Shown piece by piece: positions 1-9,445 of a stretch of DNA of 60,815 nt. The notes below the pieces were generated by a model. The model was not told where the DNA came from and made no database searches. It was given only the letters and a program-made list of their open reading frames with translations. The DNA comes from Flavobacteriales bacterium (GTDB lineage: Bacteria > Bacteroidota > Bacteroidia > Flavobacteriales_D > Sanyastnellaceae). Location of the stretch: positions 1-60,815 of the forward strand of contig JAQWQB010000020.1 of NCBI GenBank assembly GCA_029245065.1, written 5' to 3'. The position numbers and the translations under genes were made by a program. How positions within the stretch are numbered: the first letter of the stretch is position 1; every line of letters begins with the position of its first letter.

Positions 1-101
1 TATCAGAACGTGGAGGTGAATTGATTTGTCAATTGAAGAAAGACAGAGTGTCTATTAGAGGCAAAGCTGTTAAGTACCTAGAAGGAATTATTGAATTGTG
101 A
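1..101 (+). CDS. PhzF-family protein, C-terminal end (5' truncated)
   Basis: The frame that starts at base 3 is open from the window edge to the TGA at 99-101. It encodes about 32 residues beginning SERGGELICQL and ending KYLEGIIEL. A 'S-RGG-L' stretch followed by a short 'A-V-YLEG' ending is typical of the C-terminus of PhzF-like epimerase/isomerases, which share the diaminopimelate epimerase fold. Nearly all of the protein lies outside the window, so its substrate cannot be judged. The family call rests on this tail only. Confidence 0.6.
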   Translation, partial: SERGGELICQLKKDRVSIRGKAVKYLEGIIEL

Positions 102-195
102 AAAGTAGAAACAAGCCTGTAACACAATGCTCTACTAATAAGACCTGCAATAGTCCTATTCAAATTCTCACGAGAAGATTTGATGAAAATAACAG

Positions 196-402
196 TTGCT
201 ACTCGGAGACAAAGAAAGGCTTTCTCCATATTTGAATCCTCAGATTATCAAAGTCTGGGTTCGAAATAACATAAGTCGCATCGAATTCAAAATAGCTGCT
301 CAAGAGGGACCGTTGTCTTTGAATCTTCTGGAGGCACTGGTGCAATATAAGCTACAACCATTATTTGAAGGAAAAAAGAAAAACGCAACAAAGCCAAAAT
401 GA
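196..402 (+). CDS. small ORF of unknown function, doubtful
   Basis: This is a 68-codon frame opening at a TTG, with an in-frame stop just upstream (TAA at 190-192), so no ATG start is possible in this frame. An ATG at 183 opens a different frame that closes after about 28 codons. The product would be basic at its end (GKKKNATKPK) and I do not recognise it. The stretch looks AT-rich compared with the flanking genes. It could be a real small gene, the remnant of a frameshifted gene, or chance. No neighbour or regulatory signal argues for it. Confidence 0.2.
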   Translation: MLLGDKERLSPYLNPQIIKVWVRNNISRIEFKIAAQEGPLSLNLLEALVQYKLQPLFEGKKKNATKPK

Positions 403-440
403 ATCAACGAATCAACGTCAGAGCCATCGTTCATGGTTTT

Positions 441-458
441 GGTCGGCTAGTGAGCCGA
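441..458. repeat. 7-bp perfect inverted repeat (hairpin)
   Basis: GTCGGCT and AGCCGAC flank a 4-base loop. It lies between the doubtful ORF and the 3' end of the alpha/beta hydrolase operon, so it could end transcription from the right. Neither side carries a U-tract, so a simple intrinsic terminator is not demonstrated. Confidence 0.4.
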
Positions 459-518
459 CCCTGCGGGCGTTTTCCATGAGTTCACCAACTTAATTTCGAT
501 TTCGCCCTTTGTTCAGAT

Positions 519-1289
519 CTACTCCTTCAAAAACGCCAACGCACGCTCATTGAAAATCAAGTGATTCTCAATATTGCAGATGTGTCCGCATTTCTCGAGG
601 ACGGTGAGGTCTACGTTTTTGTGTACTTGGGCGAACTTTTGAGCTGCTCCCAAGAACACGTGGTCTTGGTCTCCCATGACCACCAAGCTGAGCTTCTCAA
701 CTGGCTTGTAGAAGTATTCGCGCAAGCTTCTGAAGAAATGCTTGTACAACCCAACCCACTTCAAGTATTCATCGCGGGTGAGCTTTTGGAACTGACGCAT
801 GAAAACACGACGTGAAAAGCTGTGGTTCTTTCGCGGAAGTACAATCCATGAAAAGATGGAATACAATGAACGGTAAGGAAGGATGTAGTTCAACGCTTTT
901 GCCGAGTGCACAAAGAAATGCATCTTTAATGATGCCTTGAAAATGCCCCCAGCCATGACCATGCGGTCTACTAAATCTGGACGTTGAATGGCGATGCGCT
1001 GCAAAATGACACTGCCCAGAGATAACGACATAAAGTGCGCTTTCTTGATGCCAAGGTTATTGATCACCTCCAATACATCGCTGGTTACGACGTCAAAATC
1101 ATAGTTATCAAAATGGGGAGCGATGTTCTTGCTCTTCCCATGGTCGCGTAGATCTAATAGCAACAGGTTAAAATGCGGCGCAAATGCCTGGATTTGATAG
1201 TTCCATGTTTCGATGGCGCCACCAGCTCCGTGAATGAACACAAGCCATTCCTTCGCGTTTTCCTGTCTATGAATTTCGTAATGCAACAT
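519..1289 (-). CDS. alpha/beta-fold hydrolase
   Basis: The 256-residue protein has the standard alpha/beta-hydrolase layout. The oxyanion-side motif HGAGG is at about 20-24, DLRDHGKS at 46-53, a nucleophile elbow SLSLG at 88-92 with Ser90 as the candidate nucleophile, an acid in MGDQDHV, and the terminal His in CGHI. The usual first Gly of the elbow is Ser, a mild deviation. The ATG at 1289 was chosen because it lies one base after the TAG of the photolyase gene; an in-frame ATG at 1355 would extend the protein 22 residues into that gene. It is the last gene of the photolyase operon. The substrate is unknown. Confidence 0.8.
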   Translation of the reverse strand: MLHYEIHRQENAKEWLVFIHGAGGAIETWNYQIQAFAPHFNLLLLDLRDHGKSKNIAPHFDNYDFDVVTSDVLEVINNLGIKKAHFMSLSLGSVILQRIAIQRPDLVDRMVMAGGIFKASLKMHFFVHSAKALNYILPYRSLYSIFSWIVLPRKNHSFSRRVFMRQFQKLTRDEYLKWVGLYKHFFRSLREYFYKPVEKLSLVVMGDQDHVFLGAAQKFAQVHKNVDLTVLEKCGHICNIENHLIFNERALAFLKE

Positions 1290-1290
1290 G

Positions 1291-2751
1291 CTATTGATCT
1301 CTTGGCCCCGGATTCGTATGCTCCTTGACAATTCGTTTTCCTTCTTCTTTAACACTTGGATCCTTCCGATGTTTCCAAATGCGGTCTCTCGCCTCTCTGG
1401 CCGCCGTTTCCAAATTGATAATGGGCAACGGATAGCTCTCTCCAGGTACGAAATTTAAGAGTATTGCTTCAATTGGCGGCATTTTCCACGGCTCATGTAT
1501 GTATTCATTAGGAATTGTTGTCAATTCAGGCACCCATTTGCGAATAAAATCGCCTTTTGGGTCCTGATCTTGCGACTGCTTGATGGGATTGTAAATGCGC
1601 ACGGTATTGATTCCAGTCACCCCCGCCTGCATTTGCAACTGTGGATAATGAATACCGGGTTCGAAATCGAGAAAAACAGAAGCCAAATGATACGCCCCAT
1701 CGCGCCAGTGAAACCACAGGTGATGGGTCAAAAATGAAACCAACATGGCACGCATCCGGAAATTGATGTAGCCGGTCTTGTTCAAACAGCGCATACACGC
1801 ATCCACAATGGGAATTCCTGAATGCCCCGTTTCCCAGGCCTTCAACTGCGCTTGGTTCGTATTGCGCGACAGGGAATCATAACCACGATTAACATTCTCA
1901 AACTCCATACGCTCTTCAGATTCGAACTTCTGAATGAAATGACAATGCCACCGAAGCCTCGATGAAAAGGCCTCAAATTGTCTTTTGTAGGGCGAATTCT
2001 TCTTCGCGGCCTTCGCTGACTGGTAAGCTTGCTTGATGGAAAGGTTGCCATACGCCAAGTACGGACTCAACCTGCTGCACCCCGTTCTGCTCTGTTCTGG
2101 CTTGGAAATGGACTTGGCGTAATTCCGAATGCGGTCTGTCAAAAAACTGTTCAAGTACTTGTGGGCGAAGTACTCCCCTCCCGGCTGCATCTCTGGCTCT
2201 TCTGCTAAGGCCGGGTACACAGAACGAGCTCCAACTTCTTCTATTAAAAAAGCCGGACGAAAGGCCTCCCAATCAGGATGATCAAACGGTTGGCTCATGA
2301 ACCAATACCACGACTTCATCCAATCTGCACGCGACGGCAATTTGCGAATGACGCCGTTGCACTGATGCTCTATCCAATGGATATTTTGCTGGGCGAACCA
2401 TGTTTCCATCATAACATCGCGTGCGAAGGTGACGGCTATACCTGTCTCTTCATAAGAGAACACCTTTTTAACCACGAAATCTTTCTGGAGCAACTCAAAA
2501 GCTTCTTCCACTTCGCAATGGGTAACAAGCATTTTCGTTTTGCGCTCCTTTAGCTCTTGATTGATGCTTGTAATGCCCTGCTTGACAAAGTTCCAGTGTC
2601 TGTTAGACAGTTTGGGCACGGCCATCAATGAAGGCTCAAAAACATACAGAAGCACAATGGGTAAACCGGCCTCAATGGCTGCTTTCAGCGGAGCATGATC
2701 GCGTAGACGCAAATCTCTCTTGAACCAAACAACATTGATTTCCGGTTTCAT
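1291..2751 (-). CDS. cryptochrome/deoxyribodipyrimidine photolyase family protein
   Basis: At 486 residues this has the usual length of the family. The N-terminal photolyase fold opens with [16 protein letters not shown] (residues 7-22), and the FAD-binding half contains [14 protein letters not shown] (308-321) and RIYNPIKQ (385-392). Members bind FAD and use blue light for pyrimidine-dimer repair or signalling. Where classical photolyases carry a Trp-x-Trp motif near the flavin, this protein reads [14 protein letters not shown] (370-383), so the electron-transfer tryptophans differ and it probably belongs to a distinct photolyase-like subfamily. The flavin reductase gene ends six bases upstream of its ATG, so the two are co-transcribed. 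Whether it repairs DNA or acts as a photoreceptor cannot be told from sequence. Confidence 0.9.
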   Translation of the reverse strand: MKPEINVVWFKRDLRLRDHAPLKAAIEAGLPIVLLYVFEPSLMAVPKLSNRHWNFVKQGITSINQELKERKTKMLVTHCEVEEAFELLQKDFVVKKVFSYEETGIAVTFARDVMMETWFAQQNIHWIEHQCNGVIRKLPSRADWMKSWYWFMSQPFDHPDWEAFRPAFLIEEVGARSVYPALAEEPEMQPGGEYFAHKYLNSFLTDRIRNYAKSISKPEQSRTGCSRLSPYLAYGNLSIKQAYQSAKAAKKNSPYKRQFEAFSSRLRWHCHFIQKFESEERMEFENVNRGYDSLSRNTNQAQLKAWETGHSGIPIVDACMRCLNKTGYINFRMRAMLVSFLTHHLWFHWRDGAYHLASVFLDFEPGIHYPQLQMQAGVTGINTVRIYNPIKQSQDQDPKGDFIRKWVPELTTIPNEYIHEPWKMPPIEAILLNFVPGESYPLPIINLETAAREARDRIWKHRKDPSVKEEGKRIVKEHTNPGPRDQ

Positions 2752-2757
2752 CGTCCC

Positions 2758-3399
2758 TTACTTTTTACTCAAGAAGGAAGTCGGGGCATCCGTTTTCGCG
2801 TAATTAAGTCTTCCCAACGAAGTGGGCTTGAGGTAGCGGTCTAAACCAGAAATGGTCACCACATTGGCGGCCTCCAAGTCTACAAATCCGTCTTGCGACA
2901 AGAAATCTTCTTCCATCTCCACCCAAGCAATTTCTGCAATGATAAAGCGTGTCCCGTTGTGGGGAATCGGCATGTCTTCAACCAACCTCATCCCAAGTCT
3001 GATGGGCGCTTCGTCAACAGCAGGTGCTCTCCAGTTTTCGACGGCCCGCTCGGTTAAGCCCGTTGCTTCAAACTCCGACTCCTCCCTATCATAACGCGCA
3101 CTGGTTTGGTGTGCTTGCTGAAAGAAGGGCGAAGCAATGTGATTCAGCGAGAACTCCTTCGTTTCAAGGATGTTCTCGTAGGAATGCCTGGTAACACTGG
3201 GCGGACGCATGACCATGCCCAACAACGGTGGATTTGACCCCAAGTGAATGACCGAACTAACAATGGAAAGATTTGCTTGTCCGTCTGCACTTCGTGTACC
3301 TACTAAGTTGGCACTTTTGTACCCACTCAACGCATTGATGAAATTCGCGCGAAAACGCTTTTCCATTTCATCTATTTCGGCACGAAGGATCCGTTTCAT
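2758..3399 (-). CDS. flavin reductase family protein (FMN-binding split barrel)
   Basis: The 213-residue protein resembles flavin reductase-like proteins with an FMN-binding split barrel: YKSANLVGTRSADGQANLS near the start, then SNPPLLGMVMRPPSVT and TKEFSLNH. Such proteins bind FMN and often reduce flavins or act with a partner oxidoreductase. The ATG at 3399 shares its A with the TAA of the SDR gene (TAATG), so translational coupling is likely; an in-frame ATG at 3456 lies inside the SDR gene and is less likely. Its place between an SDR and a photolyase suggests a role in handling the flavin cofactor or a photoproduct, which is inference. Confidence 0.8.
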   Translation of the reverse strand: MKRILRAEIDEMEKRFRANFINALSGYKSANLVGTRSADGQANLSIVSSVIHLGSNPPLLGMVMRPPSVTRHSYENILETKEFSLNHIASPFFQQAHQTSARYDREESEFEATGLTERAVENWRAPAVDEAPIRLGMRLVEDMPIPHNGTRFIIAEIAWVEMEEDFLSQDGFVDLEAANVVTISGLDRYLKPTSLGRLNYAKTDAPTSFLSKK

Positions 3400-4091
3400 T
3401 AGAGTTTGATTGTACTCATTCCTCCATCTACCCCTACTACTTGACCGGTGATCCAACTTGAATTGTCAGACACCAAAAACGCTGCTGTTTGGGCTAGTTC
3501 TTCTGCCGTACCAACACGCTTCATTGGGTGACGCGCATCAGCGGCTTCACGCTTCTTCTCATTGTTGAGCAGCATCTCTGCCAATGGGGTATCGGTGAGG
3601 CTAGGCGCTACCACATTCACTCTAATCTTAGGCGCTAGTTCAGCTGCCAACGATTTTCCTAGTCCTTGAACCGCTGCTTTTGCAGAAGCAATGGAACTGT
3701 GGAATGGCATGCCGTTGTTCACAGCAACTGTTGAGAACAAGACGATTGCAGGGTTCGTCCCTTTCTTCAACAGTTTTAGATTGCGCTGAACATTCATGAA
3801 AGCACCGACGTAATTGACTTTCAGGTCATCCATTACTTGCTCTTCTTTGAGCGATTGAAACGGCTTCAGGGTGATGCTTCCAGGGCAATACACCAATCCA
3901 TCCAGTTCATCTACATGCTCCGACAAATCAACCGCTTCAGCCACCACGTCTTGCACAATGGACGTGTAGTTTCCAGGGGCATCGCTTCCAGAACGGGAAA
4001 CACCTATGACATGATGTCCTTCAATCAATAATTGATTTCGCAATGCTTCGCCAATACCTCGGCTATCTCCAATTACTGCTATGGTTTTCAT
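3399..4091 (-). CDS. short-chain dehydrogenase/reductase (SDR) lacking the catalytic Tyr
   Basis: This is a 230-residue classical-length SDR. The Rossmann nucleotide-binding motif GDSRGIG is at 8-14, and the C-terminal hallmarks RVNVVAPSLTDTPLA and GQVVGVDGG are intact. Ser120 and Lys138 sit where the catalytic Ser and Lys belong, but the residue four before the Lys, normally the proton-donating Tyr, is Ile134 (HSSIASAK). Ordinary SDR catalysis is therefore doubtful. The ATG overlaps the TGA of the small upstream gene (ATGA), and the stop overlaps the flavin reductase start. From memory, similar Tyr-less SDRs occur beside photolyases in other bacteria, which would make this a family trait and not an error. 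Confidence 0.85.
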   Translation of the reverse strand: MKTIAVIGDSRGIGEALRNQLLIEGHHVIGVSRSGSDAPGNYTSIVQDVVAEAVDLSEHVDELDGLVYCPGSITLKPFQSLKEEQVMDDLKVNYVGAFMNVQRNLKLLKKGTNPAIVLFSTVAVNNGMPFHSSIASAKAAVQGLGKSLAAELAPKIRVNVVAPSLTDTPLAEMLLNNEKKREAADARHPMKRVGTAEELAQTAAFLVSDNSSWITGQVVGVDGGMSTIKL

Positions 4092-4255
4092 CCTGCCTTC
4101 AATTTGTCAATTTGCTGTGCGATTTTTTCAGCCTGAGCGGCTAATTCATCCGCTTTCGATCTGTTGGATGAGCTCATTTTAAATGACTCTTCCATAAGTC
4201 GCTTGTACTCTTTCTCGAGTTTTGCAACAGGGTCTTTTTTAAATATTCCAAACAT
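4088..4255 (-). CDS. small charged protein, Lacal_2735/DUF6435-like
   Basis: A 55-residue protein begins MFGIFKKDPVAKLEKEYKRL and is rich in Lys, Glu and Ala with a helical, coiled-coil-like heptad pattern. The start 'MFG-FKK', the LEKEYK-LMEES stretch and the 'NRSKADELAAQAE' stretch match the small Lacal_2735-type family (DUF6435) as I remember it. Its function is unknown. Its TGA overlaps the ATG of the SDR gene, so it is the first gene of the photolyase operon. Being a soluble short helical protein, it may be a partner or assembly factor, but nothing in the sequence proves that. Confidence 0.7.
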   Translation of the reverse strand: MFGIFKKDPVAKLEKEYKRLMEESFKMSSSNRSKADELAAQAEKIAQQIDKLKAG

Positions 4256-4266
4256 GTAAAAAGAAC

Positions 4267-4298
4267 AAAGCAGAGGCGATATGGTTCACCTCTGCTTT
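4267..4298 (-). terminator. intrinsic terminator after valS
   Basis: A 10-bp perfect inverted repeat (AAAGCAGAGG / CCTCTGCTTT) with a 12-base loop follows the valS stop. On the minus strand it is followed by TGTTCTTTTT, giving a usable U-rich tail just before the small DUF6435-like gene. It therefore separates valS from the photolyase operon. Confidence 0.65.
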
Positions 4299-4341
4299 GA
4301 AATGTCTTGGAAGAGGGGCGAAAGCGGCCCTCCCTGCCTGA

Positions 4342-6966
4342 TTATTTTATCGAGGCAAGCTTCTCTTCAATGATTTTGATCTTTGATTCAGCATCTGCCT
4401 GCTTCTTGCGCTCATTGTCTACCACTTGGGCAGGCGCTCCGCTCACAAAACGTTCGTTGGAGAGTTTCTTCTGGACAGAGATTAAGAAGCCTTTGAAGTA
4501 TTCGAGTTCCTTCGTTAGTTTCTCCTTTTCTGCTTCCAAATCAACGGTATCGCCAAATGGAATGAAGAACTCATTCGTGCCAACAAGGAAAGAGAATGAA
4601 TCTTCCACTTTGTCATTCACGAACTCTACTTGAGGCACATTGCACAAGTGCGAAATCACTGGCATGAACGACTTGTTGATGCCTTCGTTGTCTTTGATGA
4701 ACAATTCAATGGCATTTTTCATCGCAATCTGCTTTTCCTTACGGATGCTTCTGACGTTGGTAATGACATCTTGAATCACTTCGAAATCGCTGAGCAATGC
4801 TTCGTTCTTCGCCCCGGCTTCTGGCCAAGAGGCTACCACAAGTGCGTCGTTCGCTTCTTTTCTTTCGCCAAGGAAATGCCAAATCTCTTCAGAAATGAAC
4901 GGCATGAATGGGTGCAACAGACGTAGCACTGTTTCAAACGTATCAACAACCGCGGCTTTCGTTACAGTGTCGATTGGCTGTCCGTAAACCGGCTTCACCA
5001 TCTCGAGGTACCACGAGCAGAAATCGTCCCAAATGAGCTTGTACGTTGCCATCAATGCTTCAGAAATACGGAATTGATCGTACTGACCATTGATCTCTTC
5101 AATAGCGGCAGCCAATCGTGCATTCATCCACTCAATAGCTTTCACAGCCACTTCTGGTTGTGGTCTATCTTCTACTTCCCAACCGTTCACAAGGCGGAAG
5201 GCATTCCAAATCTTATTGGAGAAATTTCGTCCCTGCTCGCATAGCTTATCGTCAAAAGGAAGGTCATTTCCAGCAGGAGAAGTCAAGAGCATTCCCACAC
5301 GAACTCCATCTGCCCCGTACTCCTTCATCAAATCAATAGGATCTGGAGAGTTACCGAGCGACTTGCTCATTTTTCGTCCTTGCTTATCTCTTACAATACC
5401 CGTGTAATAAACATTCTTGAAAGGAAGTTCACCTCGGTATTCGTATCCAGCAATAATCATACGCGCTACCCAGAAGAACATAATTTCTGGAGCTGTCACC
5501 AAGTCGTTGGTCGGATAGTAGTAGTCTACTTCTTCTTTGGTGTAGAATCCGTCGAAAACAGAAATTGGCCACAACCAAGAAGAGAACCACGTATCCATTA
5601 CGTCTTCTTCTTGTTTCAAGTCAGACGCTGTCATAGAAGCATTTCCAGACTTCGTTTGTGCTGCCGTAATGGCTTCTTCCAAGGTCTTCGCCACTACAAA
5701 ATCATCATCTCCTTCGCCATAGAACCAAGCTGGAATGCGGTGTCCCCACCAAAGCTGACGACTAATGCACCAGTCTTTCACATTCTCCATCCAGTTACGG
5801 TACGAGTTCTTAAATTTTGGAGGGAAGAAACGAATGGTGTCATTCATAACGTTGTCCAAAGCGGGCTTCGACAAGTCTTTCATGTCTACGAACCACTGCA
5901 GTGAGAGTCGTGGTTCAATCACCGCATCGGTACGTTCAGAATAGCCCACCTTGTTTTGGTAGTCTTCTTCTTTCACCAACAAATCAGCCTCTTTCAAATC
6001 GATGGCAATTTGCTTTCGCACAGCAAAACGATCCATACCATTGTACTGAGCTGCGTGCTCATTCATGGTACCGTCGTTGTGCATAATATCAATCGTTTCT
6101 AGGTTGTGTTTCGCACCTAGATCATAGTCATTTGGGTCATGGGCCGGCGTCACTTTCAAGCAACCCGTTCCGAATTCCATGTCTACATAATCATCTAAAA
6201 TGATTGGAATCTCTCTGTTCACGAACGGCACAATTGCCTTCTTTCCATGAAGATTCGTGTAGCGTTCATCGTCTGGGTGAATGCAAATTGCGGTATCACC
6301 TAGAATGGTTTCCGGACGTGTCGTAGCAATGGTAAGCCACTCATCAGTTCCCGCCACTTGGTAGCGAACATGGTAGAGTTTACCATTTACTTCCTTATGG
6401 ATTACCTCTTCATCTGAAAGGGCTGTTTTCGCTGAAGGATCCCAGTTGATCATTCGAACACCGCGGTAGATCTTTCCTTTGTTGTAAAGATCAATGAAGG
6501 TGTCAACTACACTTTCGTAGTACTTTTCATCCATGGTGAAGCGCGTACGATCCCAATCGCAACTAGCTCCTAGTTTCTTGAGTTGTTCAAGAATGATTCC
6601 ACCGTGTTTGTGGGTCCACTCCCAAGCGTGCTCCATGAAGGCATCACGTGAAAGGTCGCTTTTCTTCACGCCTTCTTCTCGCAATTTGCGCACTACTTTC
6701 GCCTCCGTTGCAATAGATGCATGGTCTGTTCCAGGCACCCAGCATGCGTTGTAACCGCGCATACGGGCTCTTCTGACCAAGACGTCCTGAATGGTATTAT
6801 TGAGCATGTGTCCCATGTGAAGCACTCCCGTAACGTTGGGAGGAGGAATCACGACGGTGTATGGCTCACGTTCGTCTGGAGTTGATTTGAAGAATTCGTT
6901 CTTCAGCCAGAATTCGTACCATTTGTCTTCGGTTTTCGAAGGGTCGTATTGACTTGGAATATCCAT
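4342..6966 (-). CDS. valS: valine--tRNA ligase
   Basis: The 874-residue class I aminoacyl-tRNA synthetase charges tRNA-Val. The N-terminus [10 protein letters not shown] continues to [15 protein letters not shown], which contains the HIGH-type signature (HMGH, 50-53). WVPGTDHAS follows, and the KMSKS loop ([14 protein letters not shown]) is near residue 530. The editing domain ([15 protein letters not shown]) and the C-terminal coiled coil that contacts tRNA ([16 protein letters not shown]) are present. The start at 6966 was chosen because family members begin a few residues before this point; the frame stays open 50 more codons upstream, but that stretch resembles no synthetase. It is complete and appears to be monocistronic. 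Confidence 0.98.
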   Translation of the reverse strand: MDIPSQYDPSKTEDKWYEFWLKNEFFKSTPDEREPYTVVIPPPNVTGVLHMGHMLNNTIQDVLVRRARMRGYNACWVPGTDHASIATEAKVVRKLREEGVKKSDLSRDAFMEHAWEWTHKHGGIILEQLKKLGASCDWDRTRFTMDEKYYESVVDTFIDLYNKGKIYRGVRMINWDPSAKTALSDEEVIHKEVNGKLYHVRYQVAGTDEWLTIATTRPETILGDTAICIHPDDERYTNLHGKKAIVPFVNREIPIILDDYVDMEFGTGCLKVTPAHDPNDYDLGAKHNLETIDIMHNDGTMNEHAAQYNGMDRFAVRKQIAIDLKEADLLVKEEDYQNKVGYSERTDAVIEPRLSLQWFVDMKDLSKPALDNVMNDTIRFFPPKFKNSYRNWMENVKDWCISRQLWWGHRIPAWFYGEGDDDFVVAKTLEEAITAAQTKSGNASMTASDLKQEEDVMDTWFSSWLWPISVFDGFYTKEEVDYYYPTNDLVTAPEIMFFWVARMIIAGYEYRGELPFKNVYYTGIVRDKQGRKMSKSLGNSPDPIDLMKEYGADGVRVGMLLTSPAGNDLPFDDKLCEQGRNFSNKIWNAFRLVNGWEVEDRPQPEVAVKAIEWMNARLAAAIEEINGQYDQFRISEALMATYKLIWDDFCSWYLEMVKPVYGQPIDTVTKAAVVDTFETVLRLLHPFMPFISEEIWHFLGERKEANDALVVASWPEAGAKNEALLSDFEVIQDVITNVRSIRKEKQIAMKNAIELFIKDNEGINKSFMPVISHLCNVPQVEFVNDKVEDSFSFLVGTNEFFIPFGDTVDLEAEKEKLTKELEYFKGFLISVQKKLSNERFVSGAPAQVVDNERKKQADAESKIKIIEEKLASIK

Positions 6967-7507
6967 TGTACCTATTTTTCGCCGAGGCGTATTTTTAATA
7001 AGGTGCAAAGGTCGGAAAAGTTGGGGAGTTAAGCTCCCAATTCGAAAATTGAAATCCGAATTGAACGTCGAATATTGAGTTTCTTTCCACCTTTTTTCTT
7101 CAAAAGGTGGAGCCAAAATCGTGACTCATCACCTTCCCTTCAATTTCTACACTTTACTCCTATTTGAATGCAAACTCACCTTGGATCACCATTGACAGCA
7201 TGACTCAACGCTCTTGGCCAAGGCTTAAACACTGCATTCAAATTTCGGAGTTTCAGCGTGAAATTGTTCGGGTCACGCGATAAAGTCAGCCGCCTTGGAC
7301 GAATTGAGATGGTCAGCCTAAATGGTCTGCTCAACAGCCGACCTACTAGGTGGAAAATTGTTTTCTATGTCCTCATGCCATCTAAGCAGTAGTGCCCTTC
7401 CTTTTATTCGTTACAAGAAACAGCTTTGATAAACTGAGGCTTGAACCTTTATTCCGTGTGTATGAAAAGTGGTTTTTAGTAGTTCTTGAACAGTTGAGGA
7501 GTTTGTC
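6967..7507. other. intergenic region between valS and the alcohol dehydrogenase gene
   Basis: At 541 bases this is the largest gene-poor stretch in the window. The first 60 bases hold the likely valS promoter: on the minus strand the sequence GACCTTTGCACC at 7003-7014 is close to the Bacteroidota -7 element, though no well-placed -33 TTG was found. Both neighbours are on the minus strand, so the rest is downstream of the dehydrogenase gene. I see no tRNA, no convincing ORF and no U-tract terminator. The only structure noted is the long-range inverted repeat entered separately. Confidence 0.5.
7162..7243. repeat. 11-bp perfect inverted repeat with 60-base spacer
   Basis: ATTTGAATGCA at 7162-7172 is matched exactly by its reverse complement TGCATTCAAAT at 7233-7243. 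It lies in the gene-poor gap between valS and the alcohol dehydrogenase gene. It could be a structured RNA stem, a binding site pair or the ends of a small element; nothing else supports one choice. Confidence 0.35.
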
Positions 7508-8668
7508 CTAGTATGCCATCTCTACAATTTTGCGTACCGATTCAGGTGTGACCAATCCGCGTTCACCAGCTCCTTTTATACCACGATCATTGAAGCGCTT
7601 TTCGATTTCTTCTGCGGTCCCTTGGTAATCGTTTGTGTATGCTGAGAGCTTGGTATCTATGCCCAATGACTCATAGAATTCCTTGGTTTTTTGAATTCCG
7701 GCTTTGGCCTTTTCCTCCAGTCCGCCTTCGGTAATTCCCCAAACACGTTCTGCGTATTGAGCGAGCTTTTCTTTCTTCGTTTCGAAGCTGGTGAGGTAAT
7801 GACTTTCAGCGATGATGGCCAACGTTCGCGCATGATCAATTCCATGCAAAGCAGTCAATTCGTGGCCAATCATGTGGATTACCCAATCCGTTGGCACTCC
7901 CTTTTGAATCAATCCGTTCAACGCCAATGTGCATGACCACATAAAGTTGGCCGCCGCCTCGTAGTTTGAAGGATCCTTCATGATACGAGGAGCCACTTCT
8001 ATAATGGATTGAAATACTCCTTCGGCGAATCGGTCCTGAATCAAGGCGCCAATAGGATACGTCATGTATTGTTCCAGCACGTGGGTAAATGCATCTGCCA
8101 ATCCGTTTGCCAATTGCCTTTGCGGAATAGATGCCACTACCGTAGGATCTAAAAATGAGAACTTCGGGAATAAACCTGGTCCGCCCATTGGGAGTTTCAC
8201 CTTCATCGATTTTCGGGTGATGACCGCTCCTGAATTCATTTCCGATCCGGTTGCAGGAAGGGTCAACACGGTACCGAAAGGCATTCCTTTTTCAGTTCGA
8301 ATTCCTTTGGCAAGGATATCCCATGGGTCTTCTCCTTCGTACAATGCCGCTGACGAAAGGTATTTCGTGCCATCGATGACACTTCCGCCCCCAACAGCCA
8401 GCAGGAAATTGATGTCCTTGTCTTTAATAACCGCTAATGCTTCCTTTAAAATGTCGTATTCCGGATTGGCTGGTATTCCACCAAACTCGGTCACAGAGAC
8501 GCCTTCCAACGCTTCCATTACGCGATCGTAAATCCCATTCTTTTTGATGGAACCTCCTCCGTAGAGCATGAGTACTTTGGCATTTTCAGGCAATTCGCTC
8601 TGTAGCTTTTGCAGTTGATCTTTTCCGAAGATTATTTTGGTTGGGTTGACGAATTCGAAGTTATTCAT
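7508..8668 (-). CDS. iron-containing alcohol dehydrogenase, YqhD/butanol dehydrogenase type
   Basis: The 386-residue group III alcohol dehydrogenase reduces aldehydes or oxidises alcohols with NAD(P)H. The cofactor motif AVGGGSVIDGTKY is at 91-103. The metal ligands are recognisable: Asp192 and His196 in GLADAFTHVLEQY, His265 and His279 in the HMIGHELTALHGIDH segment. The spacing matches YqhD, which is NADPH-dependent and acts on short aldehydes. The start at 8668 (MNNFEFVNPTKIIFGK) is where the family begins; an upstream ATG at 8791 would add 41 residues without similarity. It stands alone, with a divergent DUF1573 gene upstream. Aldehyde detoxification is a likely role, but the exact substrate is not shown. 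Confidence 0.9.
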   Translation of the reverse strand: MNNFEFVNPTKIIFGKDQLQKLQSELPENAKVLMLYGGGSIKKNGIYDRVMEALEGVSVTEFGGIPANPEYDILKEALAVIKDKDINFLLAVGGGSVIDGTKYLSSAALYEGEDPWDILAKGIRTEKGMPFGTVLTLPATGSEMNSGAVITRKSMKVKLPMGGPGLFPKFSFLDPTVVASIPQRQLANGLADAFTHVLEQYMTYPIGALIQDRFAEGVFQSIIEVAPRIMKDPSNYEAAANFMWSCTLALNGLIQKGVPTDWVIHMIGHELTALHGIDHARTLAIIAESHYLTSFETKKEKLAQYAERVWGITEGGLEEKAKAGIQKTKEFYESLGIDTKLSAYTNDYQGTAEEIEKRFNDRGIKGAGERGLVTPESVRKIVEMAY

Positions 8669-8994
8669 TTGAGATGCGGGTTTTGAGTTGGGAGTTGCGT
8701 GTATTGAGTGGTGAGGGATGAAAATTCTATGGTGATTTAATAGACCGGGATGTCCGCTTGCGTTCATCCAAATCTCAAGAGTCTGTTTCAATGTTCAAAT
8801 AATGCATCGATAGCAGCAACAATGCTGCACGCAATCTTACAGAAGGTCATTTATCAATCTACCTAAAAACACCCTTTTGGCATGGTTGTTTCAATATACA
8901 ACGAAAAAGAACGCTGTTAATTGATTGTTAAAGTCGGAACTTTAGCAAAAATATGGCGTTACATTTGAGACAACAAAAGAGAAAACCCACTATT
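8669..8994. other. divergent intergenic region (alcohol dehydrogenase / DUF1573)
   Basis: This 326-base gap must carry promoters for both flanking genes. Toward the DUF1573 gene there is a TTG at 8921-8923 and an imperfect -7 candidate GAACTTTAG at 8937-8945, a weak match to the Bacteroidota consensus. A 5-bp hairpin (GCAGC/GCTGC, 8813-8828) is also present. No further gene is supported. Confidence 0.4.
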
Positions 8995-9441
8995 ATGAAA
9001 CAAGTATTTTTAACAGCTATCCTTGCGGTAGCGATGGTATTCGGAGCTCAGGCTCAAGCAGAAGTAACTTCAGGAGCAGTAATCAAATTAGACAAAGAAG
9101 TTCATGATTACGGAACAATCCAGCAAGGTGGAGACGGTGCATGTGAGTTCGTTGTAACAAACGAAGGAACATCTGCATTGACTATCACACGTTGCAAGGG
9201 ATCTTGTGGATGTACTGTACCTAAGTGCGAAAAGGCACCTGTCAATCCAGGAGAGACTTCTACGATTTCTGTGAAGTATGATACCAAGCGTGTTGGTCCT
9301 ATCAACAAGTCTGTAACGATTACTTCTAATGCAACGAATGAGCCAACAAAAGTTATCCGTATCAAGGGAACTGTTGAGGCTTCTGCAGCTGGAGGCGCAC
9401 CTGTTAAGCAGTCTGCTTCTGGAGCACCAGTAAACAAGTAA
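8995..9441 (+). CDS. DUF1573 domain-containing exported protein
   Basis: The 148-residue protein has a clear signal peptide (MKQVFLTAILAVAMVFGAQA) followed by one DUF1573 domain, an immunoglobulin-like fold recognised by the HDYGTIQQGG start and the FVVTNEGTSALTITR strand. It carries a tight cysteine cluster, Cys67, 71, 73 and 78 (CKGSCGCTVPKC), possibly disulfide-bonded or metal-binding. The C-terminus is low-complexity Ala/Gly/Ser/Pro. An in-frame ATG at 8953 lies upstream, but the signal peptide fixes the start at 8995. A second DUF1573 gene follows after 4 bases. The family's function is unknown; members are abundant exported proteins in Bacteroidota. Confidence 0.88.
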   Translation: MKQVFLTAILAVAMVFGAQAQAEVTSGAVIKLDKEVHDYGTIQQGGDGACEFVVTNEGTSALTITRCKGSCGCTVPKCEKAPVNPGETSTISVKYDTKRVGPINKSVTITSNATNEPTKVIRIKGTVEASAAGGAPVKQSASGAPVNK

Positions 9442-9445
9442 GGTA

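Noticed and set aside
1-518. An integrated or transferred element at the left edge
   Set aside because: The stretch looks AT-rich and gene-poor, but there are no integrase, attachment repeats or tRNA to support it.
5380-5904. A 174-codon frame on the plus strand, opposite valS
   Set aside because: It lies entirely antisense to the conserved valine--tRNA ligase, has no recognisable domain and no start signals; it is a coding shadow.
6967-7116. N-terminal extension of valine--tRNA ligase
   Set aside because: The extra 50 codons have no synthetase similarity, and a promoter-like element lies inside them.
7240-7310. Possible tRNA, suggested by GTTCGGGTC resembling a T-arm
   Set aside because: No matching acceptor stem, anticodon arm or D-arm could be drawn.
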